Source: Nitrospirota bacterium | GTDB taxonomy: Bacteria; Nitrospirota; Thermodesulfovibrionia; Thermodesulfovibrionales; UBA6898 | Length of the DNA: 12,358 nt | Direction of reading: 5' to 3' | Assembly (NCBI GenBank): GCA_029858145.1 | Contig: JAOUFP010000031.1 | Location: forward strand, 1 to 12,358 | Shown here: positions 6,684 to 12,358 of the stretch, piece after piece | Layout of the letters: each line of letters starts with the position of its first letter | Position numbering within the stretch: position 1 is the stretch's first letter | The notes under the pieces: model-generated | Seen by the model: the letters and a program-made list of their open reading frames with translations, nothing else | What the model was told of the DNA's origin: nothing | Database searches by the model: none | Position numbers and translations under genes: made by a program

Positions 6684-6745
6684 AATAGTAGAAGAAAGGA
6701 CCAAACTCCGCGCTTCCCTTTCACATAGAGGTGCAAGCCCCGGCT

Positions 6746-7123
6746 TTACGCCGAACCTTGGATATAGCCGCATTCCCGCAATCTGTTCCTCGCCGTATCC
6801 TTTTCCTCCTCAGTAAATAAAACGGAAAACCGCGGCTGGAGTACCAGATACTCCATTGTCCTCTCAACAGGGCCGGGCTTCCATAATCCCTCAAACCCGG
6901 CCTGAAAGCCTGGAGTGATGAGAAACTCTTTAGCGGTCATAACGCCGCCGTGAGAACCGAGGAGGTTCAGGAATCTGCGGGCATCATACCTGCGCTCATG
7001 CAGAATAAAATCGTAGATGGAAACCATGGCGCGGTGAAACAGGCTTTCATCCGTATCCACTCTGTACCCATCAGCGTTTTCTTCCGTGGTCTTTTCAAAA
7101 GAAAAAATCCTGTCCCTGGTCAT
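6746..7123 (-). CDS. Small protein of unknown function (125 aa)
   Basis: I do not recognise a named family. The 125-residue protein is soluble-looking, with no signal peptide or membrane span. Residues 30-60 look helical (HRAMVSIYDFILHERRYDARRFLNLL), then comes a Gly/Thr segment GGVMTAKEFL, a turn-rich GFEGLWKPGPVE (76-87), and a tail LFTEEEKDTARNRLRECGY (102-120). The TMEYLVLQP...LFTEEE...AR.RL...GY tail pattern resembles small conserved hypothetical proteins I have seen in other bacteria, but I cannot name one. The ATG at 7123 has AGGAGA upstream with about nine bases of spacing. A TATAAT-containing promoter precedes it, and it is divergent from the TSUP permease. It lies 118 bp upstream of leuC on the same strand, so readthrough into the leu operon is possible. 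Confidence 0.75.
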   Translation of the reverse strand: MTRDRIFSFEKTTEENADGYRVDTDESLFHRAMVSIYDFILHERRYDARRFLNLLGSHGGVMTAKEFLITPGFQAGFEGLWKPGPVERTMEYLVLQPRFSVLFTEEEKDTARNRLRECGYIQGSA

Positions 7124-7160
7124 CCTGCTGATCTCCTGTAAAGAGGATATCCGTCACTCC

Positions 7161-7191
7161 ATTATAGTTTTTTTCGTACTGTTTAATCCAA
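7161..7191 (-). promoter_or_regulatory. Probable sigma70-type promoter for the 125-aa protein gene
   Basis: On the minus strand TTGGAT (7191-7186) and a perfect TATAAT (7166-7161) are separated by 19 bases. The -10 is consensus; the -35 and spacing are suboptimal. The leader would be about 30 nt. Confidence 0.5.
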
Positions 7192-7194
7192 TAA

Positions 7195-7214
7195 AATCAG
7201 GCGGTTATCTGATT
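7195..7214. promoter_or_regulatory. Inverted repeat between divergent promoters, possible operator
   Basis: AATCAG (7195-7200) and CTGATT (7209-7214) form a perfect 6-bp inverted repeat with an 8-bp spacer. It lies between the two divergently facing promoters, where a shared regulator could bind. It is short enough to arise by chance. Confidence 0.25.
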
Positions 7215-7249
7215 CGCCATGCAGTTTATCTTCTCCGTGCAACAATTCC

Positions 7250-7280
7250 TTGCCAATTATCCATCTCCTGTGTTTATAAT
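7250..7280 (+). promoter_or_regulatory. Probable sigma70-type promoter for the TSUP permease gene
   Basis: TTGCCA (7250-7255) and a perfect TATAAT (7275-7280) are separated by 19 bases. Transcription would begin about 33 bases before the ATG at 7320, leaving room for the AAGGAG ribosome-binding site. Confidence 0.5.
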
Positions 7281-7319
7281 GAAGTCGATGCCTTACGACT
7301 CTCCGCCCAAGGAGTAACG

Positions 7320-8303
7320 ATGGATCTCTTTTACATGCTGTTCCCTGTATCAGGTGTTAAAACATATATCTACATCCCGCCTCTTGTTGCTTTTGCAGTT
7401 TCTTTTTTTACCTCCATGGGCGGGGTTTCAGGGGCCTTTCTTCTTCTGCCGTTCCAGATGAGCTTTCTGCACTTCACAAGCCCTGCGGTCAGTTCCACAA
7501 ATTTCCTTTATAACATAGTCGCAATTCCAAGCGGCGTCTATCGCTATATGAGAGAGGGAAGAATGGCCTGGCCTCTCACTCTCGTGGTAATTATCGGCAC
7601 CCTTCCCGGGGTATTTATCGGCTATTATATCCGTGTTCTCTTCCTGCCTGATCCCAGGGCTTTCAAGCTCTTCGTAGGCTGTGTTCTCTTGTATATCGGG
7701 ATTCGTCTGCTCTATGAAGTAACCGGCAAGGCAGTGGCAGGCAAGGCAAAGATGAACTCCCTCGAAGAAAAATTCAGGCAAAGAAGCAAAAAAATAAAAG
7801 AGAATCAGCAGGCAAAAATCGTTGCAGGGCTGCCCCCCGAAGCGGTTGTAAAGACGCTGTCTTTTTCCCTTCAAAAAGTCGAATATGAATTCTGGGGAGA
7901 AATATTTTCATTCAACACCGTCTCCATGTTTATGCTCGCGTTCATTGTCGGCATAATCGGCGGGACATACGGGATCGGCGGCGGGGCCATTATCGCGCCG
8001 TTCTGTGTCGCGGTTTTCCATCTCCCCGTCTACACTGTTGCAGGCGCCGCGCTCATGGGCACCTTCATCACCTCTATCGCGGGGATTGTTTTTTACAGCG
8101 TCATCCCGGCAAAAACCGGGCTGGCAACCTCCCCGGACTGGCTTCTGGGGTTTTTATTCGGCATCGGCGGCTTTGCCGGCATGTATCTCGGGGCACGCCT
8201 TCAAAAGTATATCCCACAGAAATTCATCAAGATAATGCTCGGAATGCTAATCGTTTACGTCTCACTTACCTATATCGTGCAATTTTTCACCGGATATTTC
8301 TGA
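7320..8303 (+). CDS. TauE/SafE (TSUP) family membrane permease
   Basis: An integral inner-membrane protein of 327 residues of the TSUP (formerly DUF81) family, which includes exporters of sulfite, sulfoacetate and other organosulfur or carboxylate anions. The two pseudo-repeats show the family's glycine-rich signatures: GGVSGAFLLLPF (34-45) and GGTYGIGGGAIIAPF (214-228), each opening a block of hydrophobic helices. Roughly eight spans can be drawn. A charged stretch of about 60 residues (136-195), rich in Lys/Glu/Gln, separates the halves and is probably cytoplasmic; it is longer than in many TSUP proteins. The ATG at 7320 has AAGGAG five bases upstream. The open frame extends back to 7086, but that extension has no ribosome-binding site and crosses the promoter. 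The substrate cannot be read from sequence; sulfite export is only a family-level suggestion. Confidence 0.92.
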   Translation: MDLFYMLFPVSGVKTYIYIPPLVAFAVSFFTSMGGVSGAFLLLPFQMSFLHFTSPAVSSTNFLYNIVAIPSGVYRYMREGRMAWPLTLVVIIGTLPGVFIGYYIRVLFLPDPRAFKLFVGCVLLYIGIRLLYEVTGKAVAGKAKMNSLEEKFRQRSKKIKENQQAKIVAGLPPEAVVKTLSFSLQKVEYEFWGEIFSFNTVSMFMLAFIVGIIGGTYGIGGGAIIAPFCVAVFHLPVYTVAGAALMGTFITSIAGIVFYSVIPAKTGLATSPDWLLGFLFGIGGFAGMYLGARLQKYIPQKFIKIMLGMLIVYVSLTYIVQFFTGYF

Positions 8304-8346
8304 GCCGTAACAAAGATCCCCGGCAGTGAATATGCCCAGTTCTTTA

Positions 8347-8377
8347 TTGATTATTAATGATTTTTTTATGCTAAAAT
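8347..8377 (+). promoter_or_regulatory. Candidate promoter for the phosphodiesterase gene
   Basis: TGCTAAAAT (8369-8377) is an extended -10 element, with a weak TTGATT (8347-8352) 19 bases upstream of the TAAAAT. The transcript would have a leader of about 90 nt before the ATG at 8473. Confidence 0.45.
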
Positions 8378-8390
8378 ATGCCTCATTGTT

Positions 8391-8421
8391 GAGAGATCCT
8401 CTCCGGTGAAAAACCTGAGAG
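8391..8421 (+). promoter_or_regulatory. Overlapping alternative hairpins in the phosphodiesterase leader
   Basis: CTCTC (8399-8403) can pair with GAGAG at 8391-8395 or with GAGAG at 8417-8421; the second helix is extended by GG/CC (8405-8406/8414-8415) past one mismatch. The two pairings exclude each other. Stems are only 5-7 bp, so this is weak evidence for a regulatory structure. Confidence 0.25.
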
Positions 8422-8472
8422 CAATCAGTTTCATCCATTGAAAATCAATATCGAGGCAGGGCTTCATACACC

Positions 8473-8952
8473 ATGATCATAGGAATAATCGCAGATACGC
8501 ACGACAATATGACAACCCTTAGAAAGGCCGTGGATTATCTTAATGCAAAAAAAGTACAGCACGTGATCCACGCCGGGGATTTCACGTCCCCCTTCACTTC
8601 CCGTGTTTTGAAAGACCTGCAGGCCGAGTTCACCGGAATCTTCGGCAATAATGACGGAGACCGGCTTCTCCTGCAAAAACGTTTTAACGGAAGGCTCTTT
8701 AACCAGCCCTGTCTCCTCGAACTGCATACCAGAAAAATTGTCGTCATGCATGAGCATCACATTATTGACGCGCTGGCCGAAAGCGATCGTTACGATCTGG
8801 TAGTTTATGGACATACGCACGAGCCTGAAATCAGGAAAATAAAGAACACCCTGATCATTAATCCGGGTGAGGTGTGCGGCTGGCTGTACGGAAAATCCAC
8901 CCTGGCAATCGCGGATCTTTCGGAAATGACCGCTGTGATCGTCGAACTTTAG
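8473..8952 (+). CDS. YfcE/MJ0936-type metallophosphoesterase
   Basis: A cytoplasmic calcineurin-like phosphodiesterase of 159 residues, the usual length for the compact YfcE/MJ0936 group. All metal-binding blocks are present: ADTH (7-10), HAGDF (33-37), GNND (58-61), His93 in VMHEH, and GHTH (113-116), followed by NPGE (130-133) where the family usually has NPGS. Family members bind two Mn2+/Mg2+ or similar ions and hydrolyse phosphodiesters such as bis-pNPP in vitro; natural substrates are mostly unknown. The ATG at 8473 has only a weak, distant AGGG as ribosome-binding site, with no better in-frame start nearby, so translation may be weak or structure-dependent. It is convergent with the beta-CASP RNase gene, with a palindromic repeat between them. 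Confidence 0.92.
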   Translation: MIIGIIADTHDNMTTLRKAVDYLNAKKVQHVIHAGDFTSPFTSRVLKDLQAEFTGIFGNNDGDRLLLQKRFNGRLFNQPCLLELHTRKIVVMHEHHIIDALAESDRYDLVVYGHTHEPEIRKIKNTLIINPGEVCGWLYGKSTLAIADLSEMTAVIVEL

Positions 8953-9004
8953 CGAACAGACCTGAAAGCCATTGTGCTGTGATGGAAATCCCTTTTCTTA
9001 TAAT

Positions 9005-9061
9005 TGTCATTCCCGCTTGCCTGGAATCTTTTAGAAGGATTGCGGACAAGCCGCAATGACA
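9005..9061. repeat. Palindromic intergenic repeat, copy C (core only)
   Basis: A 57-base unit starts TGTCATTCCCG (9005-9015) and ends CAATGACA (9054-9061), the same inverted ends as the cores of copies A and B. The right half forms a 7-bp hairpin ATTGCGG/CCGCAAT (9039-9045/9051-9057); the left has ATTCC/GGAAT. The centre TCTTTTAGAAGG resembles the middle of the other copies. The outer arms seen around A and B are absent. It sits between two convergent genes. Confidence 0.7.
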
Positions 9062-9131
9062 GCCATTTATGCTCTTTTACGGGATTTTGATCGTTCTCTC
9101 ATTAAAGCAAAGAAGCGTTGGACGCACTGTA

Positions 9132-10511
9132 TTATATCTCGAATTCCTCGTCTTTGTGCGGCACATGGGTCTGGTAGGAGAACCGCTCGCGAATAAGCTC
9201 CTGAAACTCGAGTGATACCTTCTCCTCGCCGTGCACAATAAACAGCTCGGGACTGTTCCGGAAACGGGATATCCAGTCCATGAGCTCCCGCTGGTCAGCG
9301 TGGGCGGAAAAGCCACCGAGCGTATGTATCCTCGCCCTGACTTTGATATTTTCGCCAAGCACCTCGACAATCTTTTTCCCATCAACGATCTCTCTCCCGA
9401 GGGTGCCTTCGGCCTGGTATCCGACAAAGACGATACTGCTTTCCTCCCGCCAGAGGTTATGCCTCAGGTGATGGACGATCCTCCCGCCTTCGCACATGCC
9501 TGAACTCGCTATGATAATAGCCTCTTTTTTGATCCAGTTCAGCGCCATGGAATCTTCCGTTCTCCGGGTAAAATGGATCCTTATCGCGTCCCTGCTTTCT
9601 ATATTAAATATCTGCCTTGCCTCTTCATCAAAATACTCCGGATGAGCAACATAAACCCCCGTAATCTTCTCGGCAAGGGGACTGTCGATATACACATTAA
9701 TCCTGAACAGCCTGTCCTGCCTGACAAGCCTGTTGAGGATCAGGAGAAGATCCTGCGTCCTGCCAAGCGCGAAAGAAGGTATGATCACATTCCCTCCTCT
9801 TTTGAACGTCGCCTTGATCACCTCGACAAGTTCGTCGATTGATTCATCCATGCCCTTATGGTTTCTGTTGCCGTAGGTGGATTCGATAGTGAGGTAGTCC
9901 GTTTCCTCAACAAAAACAGGGTCCTGGACTATGGGGTTTTCTTTTTTTCCTATGTCCCCTGAAAAGACTATCTTCCTTTCGCCGGAACCGTCCTGATACC
10001 ACAGTTCGAGCGTCGCGGATCCGAGGATGTGGCCTGCATCCACAAAACGGTAACGAATGCCCTCGCAGAGGGTTTCCACATCATTGTATTTCTTCCGTTC
10101 TACAAGGGAGAGTGCCTTATCCACATCCCGTCGGGTGTATATCGGTTCCGTTGTGGGAAGTCCCAGATGCAGGGCCATCCTGCTGTCCCACGCGGCGTTG
10201 TTTTCCTGTATGTGGGCAGAATCGAGGAGGATTATCTCGACAATGTCGGCAGCAGCGGAGGTGGTGATGATTTTCCCCTTAAAGCCCTCTTTCACCAGCC
10301 GCGGTACCAACCCTATGTGATCAAGGTGAGAATGTGTAAGAAATAAGCACTCCAGCTCAGAGGGATCAAATTCGAACGGTTTTCTGTTTACCGTATCGGC
10401 ATCCGGTCCCTGGTACATGCCGCAATCAACCATAATCTTTACGTCTCCCGTGTGGAGATAAAAACAGGAACCTGTCACTGTTCTCACCCCGCCCAGAAAC
10501 TTTATCTTCAT
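9132..10511 (-). CDS. Metallo-beta-lactamase / beta-CASP domain ribonuclease
   Basis: A 459-residue protein of the CPSF73-like beta-CASP group (bacterial RNA-processing MBL proteins). MBL motif 2 is THSHLDH (59-65), motif 3 His161 in AGHILGSA, and motif 4 Asp186 in SGDIG. The beta-CASP cap carries motif A Glu210 (TIESTYGNR), SFALGRTQ (246-253) and SSGMCEGGRIVHHLRHNL (336-353), and motif C is His404 in GGFSAHADQ. Together these build the dinuclear zinc site of an RNase. Relatives act as endo- and/or 5' exoribonucleases in RNA processing and decay; the cellular targets here are unknown. It has no KH domain, unlike archaeal CPSF homologues, and is shorter than RNase J. The ATG at 10511 has AGGGG eight bases upstream. 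It is a single-gene unit, divergent from lysS. Confidence 0.94.
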   Translation of the reverse strand: MKIKFLGGVRTVTGSCFYLHTGDVKIMVDCGMYQGPDADTVNRKPFEFDPSELECLFLTHSHLDHIGLVPRLVKEGFKGKIITTSAAADIVEIILLDSAHIQENNAAWDSRMALHLGLPTTEPIYTRRDVDKALSLVERKKYNDVETLCEGIRYRFVDAGHILGSATLELWYQDGSGERKIVFSGDIGKKENPIVQDPVFVEETDYLTIESTYGNRNHKGMDESIDELVEVIKATFKRGGNVIIPSFALGRTQDLLLILNRLVRQDRLFRINVYIDSPLAEKITGVYVAHPEYFDEEARQIFNIESRDAIRIHFTRRTEDSMALNWIKKEAIIIASSGMCEGGRIVHHLRHNLWREESSIVFVGYQAEGTLGREIVDGKKIVEVLGENIKVRARIHTLGGFSAHADQRELMDWISRFRNSPELFIVHGEEKVSLEFQELIRERFSYQTHVPHKDEEFEI

Positions 10512-10578
10512 CAGGATGCCCCCTACCCTTTATTTTTCAGAAATCTACTGTAGCAAAAAACGGAGAAAAATGCCGTGC

Positions 10579-10607
10579 TTGCAATTAAAAAGTACAATAC
10601 TTATAAT
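10579..10607 (+). promoter_or_regulatory. Strong-looking sigma70-type promoter for lysS
   Basis: TTGCAA (10579-10584) and a perfect TATAAT (10602-10607) are separated by the ideal 17 bases in an AT-rich setting. The predicted start near 10614 lies about 180 bases before the lysS GTG, so the transcript would carry a long leader. Confidence 0.6.
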
Positions 10608-10613
10608 TAAAAG

Positions 10614-10794
10614 CCATATCGGGGATACTGAATTCCAAAGAAAGGCGCAGACCCCGATACTCATGCCATTGTCTGTTGAATGGCATCGCGCATAGTGCAA
10701 CTGATGGTTAAAGAGACAAGTGTGAAATGATTTGCTTGCCATTTGTTGATGTGCCCCGGACGAATTATCAAAATCATTGTTTTTAGAGGTAACC
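10614..10794 (+). promoter_or_regulatory. Structured lysS leader with two mutually exclusive folds (candidate cis-regulator)
   Basis: Fold 1 has two local perfect 8-bp stems: TATCGGGG/CCCCGATA (10617-10624/10652-10659) and ATGCCATT/AATGGCAT (10663-10670/10679-10686). Fold 2 reuses the same strands with downstream copies of their partners: CGGGG (10620-10624) with a second CCCCG (10754-10758), enclosing AATGGCA (10679-10685) with a second TGCCATT (10737-10743). The second pair in fold 2 lies just upstream of the AGAGG ribosome-binding site (10785-10789). The T-box signature AGGGUGGNACCGCG is absent, and I do not recognise a known riboswitch class. No intrinsic terminator is visible, so control of translation or RNA stability would be more likely than attenuation. 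It could also contain an independent small RNA. Confidence 0.45.
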
Positions 10795-12270
10795 GTGGAA
10801 GAAACCAACGAACTTATTGAACAAAGGATCAAAAAAGTAAGTGAGCTTAAAGAGATGGGAATCAAGCCCTACGGTGGCCCGTTTGACGCTTCCGATAATG
10901 CCGCGGGACTGCTGAATAAATACTCGGAGACACCGAAGGAAAGTCTTGAAGCGGAATCCGTTGCCTGCTCGCTCGCAGGAAGAATCATCACCATGAGGGA
11001 TTTCGGCAAGGCCGCTTTTGCACACGTACAGGACAGCACCGGCAAGATTCAGATCTACCTGAAAAGAGACGTACTCGGCGAACAGCACAAATTACTCAAA
11101 AAACTGGACATCGGAGACATCATCGGCATAAGGGGAAGACTGTTCAGGACAAAAACAAATGAGTTGACTGTTGAAGTAGAGAGCTTCAGCCTCCTGACAA
11201 AGTCCATCCGCCCCCTTCCTGAAAAATGGCACGGACTGAAGGATATCGAGACAAGATACCGGCAGCGCTATATAGATCTGATTGTAAACCCCGAGGTGCG
11301 GGAAAACTTTGCCAAAAGAAGCGCCATCATTAAGGCGGTAAGGGATTTTCTCGAATCCAGGGGATTCATCGAAGTGGACACTCCCATGATGCACCAGATA
11401 CCGGGCGGCGCGACCGCAAAACCGTTCAAAACTCACCACAACGCGCTCGGCATCGATCTGTATCTGAGGATAGCGCCTGAACTCTACCTGAAAAGACTCC
11501 TTGTCGGCGGATACGAGAGAGTATATGAGCTGAACAAGAATTTCAGGAATGAGGGCATATCGACAAGGCACAATCCGGAATTTTCGATGCTCGAATTCTA
11601 CATCGCTTACAAAGACTATAACTTCCTCATGTCGCTGACGGAAGAACTTTTTTCTTATGTGGCGATGAAAGCCGTCGGTTCGCTGAAAATACCCTATGGC
11701 GACATGGAAATCGACCTCACCCCTCCATGGCCGAGAATCCCCATGCTCGAGGCCCTGGAAAAAAGCGGCGTCCCATCAGAGATATTCTCTGATGCCGAAA
11801 AGGCAAAGGCATGGGCAAGGGCGAACAAGATCGATATCCCCACCGGCTCATCCATGGGTAAAATACTCGATGAGATTTTCAAGGAAAAGGTCGAACCCTT
11901 CCTCATTCAGCCGACGTTCATCACCGACCATCCGGTTGAACTCTCTCCGCTCGCGAAAAGAAAAGCTGACAATCCCTCATTGGTCGAGAGGTTCGAACTC
12001 TTTATCTCCGCCAGGGAGATAGCCAACGCCTTTTCCGAACTGAATGACCCTTTCGATCAGAGGGAGCGTTTTCTTGAGCAGGTGCTGGCAAAGCAGGCTG
12101 GTGACGAGGAAGCCCATGAAATGGATGAGGATTTCATCAGGGCACTGGAAATCGGGATGCCTCCCGCGGCCGGTGAAGGGATAGGCATCGACAGACTGGT
12201 CATGCTGCTGACAAATTCATACTCTATTCGCGATGTTGTGCTCTTTCCGCAGCTGAAACCGGAAAAATAG
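10795..12270 (+). CDS. lysS: Lysyl-tRNA synthetase, class II
   Basis: Charges tRNA-Lys with lysine using ATP. At 491 residues it matches bacterial LysS (about 490-505). The N-terminal OB-fold anticodon-binding domain covers roughly residues 55-135 (SLAGRIITMRDFGKAAFAHVQD...GKIQIYL). The class II catalytic core has motif 1 ending in IEVDTPMM (192-199), motif 2 FRNEG...RHNPEFSMLEFY (250-269) and motif 3 GEGIGIDRL (460-468). The start is the GTG at 10795, with AGAGG five bases upstream; an in-frame TTG at 10777 has no ribosome-binding site and would add only six residues. Preceded by a strong promoter and a long structured leader, and divergent from the beta-CASP RNase gene. No sign of damage or unusual composition. 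Confidence 0.97.
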   Translation: MEETNELIEQRIKKVSELKEMGIKPYGGPFDASDNAAGLLNKYSETPKESLEAESVACSLAGRIITMRDFGKAAFAHVQDSTGKIQIYLKRDVLGEQHKLLKKLDIGDIIGIRGRLFRTKTNELTVEVESFSLLTKSIRPLPEKWHGLKDIETRYRQRYIDLIVNPEVRENFAKRSAIIKAVRDFLESRGFIEVDTPMMHQIPGGATAKPFKTHHNALGIDLYLRIAPELYLKRLLVGGYERVYELNKNFRNEGISTRHNPEFSMLEFYIAYKDYNFLMSLTEELFSYVAMKAVGSLKIPYGDMEIDLTPPWPRIPMLEALEKSGVPSEIFSDAEKAKAWARANKIDIPTGSSMGKILDEIFKEKVEPFLIQPTFITDHPVELSPLAKRKADNPSLVERFELFISAREIANAFSELNDPFDQRERFLEQVLAKQAGDEEAHEMDEDFIRALEIGMPPAAGEGIGIDRLVMLLTNSYSIRDVVLFPQLKPEK

Positions 12271-12344
12271 GTGATGGATCTGATCTTGCGCCCAGTTAAA
12301 CTGTTCTGTCCGGCAACTGCCCTGCTGCCCCCCTTTTTAGCGTC

Positions 12345-12358
12345 ATGAAACTCCCCTA
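12345..12358 (+). CDS. Possible start of a LolC/LolE-type lipoprotein-releasing permease (partial)
   Basis: ATG AAA CTC CCC TA at the window end would read M-K-L-P-Y or stop. LolC/LolE-type permeases commonly begin M-(R/K)-L-P-(Y/F), and lysS followed by lolC and lolD is a familiar gene order in Desulfobacterota-like genomes. There is no visible ribosome-binding site, and only four full codons are present, so this is a weak, context-driven call. Confidence 0.25.

Noticed and set aside
5665..6816. A 383-codon open frame on the plus strand opposite leuC
   Set aside because: It is a shadow of a well-conserved, high-confidence leuC; its translation is rich in His/Arg/Pro, has no recognisable domain and has no credible ribosome-binding site.
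7086..7319. Upstream extension of the TSUP permease to 7086
   Set aside because: It overlaps the start of the divergent gene and the promoter region, lacks a ribosome-binding site, and AAGGAG is ideally placed for the ATG at 7320.
8391..8440. TPP riboswitch, suggested by CCTGAGAG
   Set aside because: Only that fragment matches; the second conserved THI element is missing and the gene is not thiamine-related.
10614..10794. T-box or lysine riboswitch in the lysS leader
   Set aside because: The T-box signature AGGGUGGNACCGCG and a terminator/antiterminator pair are absent, and I cannot find the conserved lysine-riboswitch core.
12274..12348. Short 24-codon frame starting at the ATG after lysS
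   Set aside because: Too short, no ribosome-binding site, and no recognisable sequence; it overlaps the possible lolC start.

Overview
The window looks like ordinary chromosome from a Gram-negative-type bacterium of roughly balanced GC. The protein set (Tex, Rep-like helicase, short-type LeuC/LeuD, a TSUP transporter, a beta-CASP RNase and a class II LysRS) and the GTCATTCCC-type intergenic palindromes would fit a Nitrospirota or Desulfobacterota-like genome. That assignment is inference from protein flavour only; no phylogenetic marker was tested. I see no prophage, integron, CRISPR array, tRNA or rRNA.

Layout. (1) 1-433: the N-terminal third of a Tex-type transcription accessory protein on the minus strand, cut by the window edge. 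(2) 434-749: a divergent control region with two candidate promoters and three hairpins. (3) 750-2762: a Rep-like superfamily 1 helicase on the plus strand. (4) 2763-3111: a convergent spacer filled by two back-to-back copies of a nested palindromic repeat. (5) 3112-4036, minus: a membrane-anchored gluzincin peptidase (MA family) split by a one-base frameshift in an A5 run, with a hexanucleotide repeat coding its Gly-Glu tail. (6) 4332-6627, minus: a tight leuC-leuD-ridA operon for leucine biosynthesis plus a RidA-fold protein. (7) 6746-7123, minus: a small unrecognised conserved-looking protein. (8) 7320-8303, plus: a TauE/SafE (TSUP) permease, divergent from the small protein, with recognisable sigma70-type promoters facing away from each other. 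(9) 8473-8952, plus: a YfcE/MJ0936-type metallophosphoesterase. (10) 9005-9061: a third, short copy of the repeat core, again between convergent genes. (11) 9132-10511, minus: a beta-CASP metallo-beta-lactamase RNase. (12) 10512-10794: a divergent region containing a good promoter and a roughly 180-nt leader able to form two mutually exclusive folds. (13) 10795-12270, plus: lysyl-tRNA synthetase, followed by what may be the first codons of a lolC-type gene at the window end.

The genes are mostly independent housekeeping units. The only clear operon is leuC-leuD-ridA, where the leuC stop overlaps the leuD start (TAATG) and ridA follows 14 bp later. The most notable non-coding signals are the lysS leader with two competing pairings and the nested repeat family confined to convergent intergenic gaps. 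I did not find a convincing novel multi-gene system.
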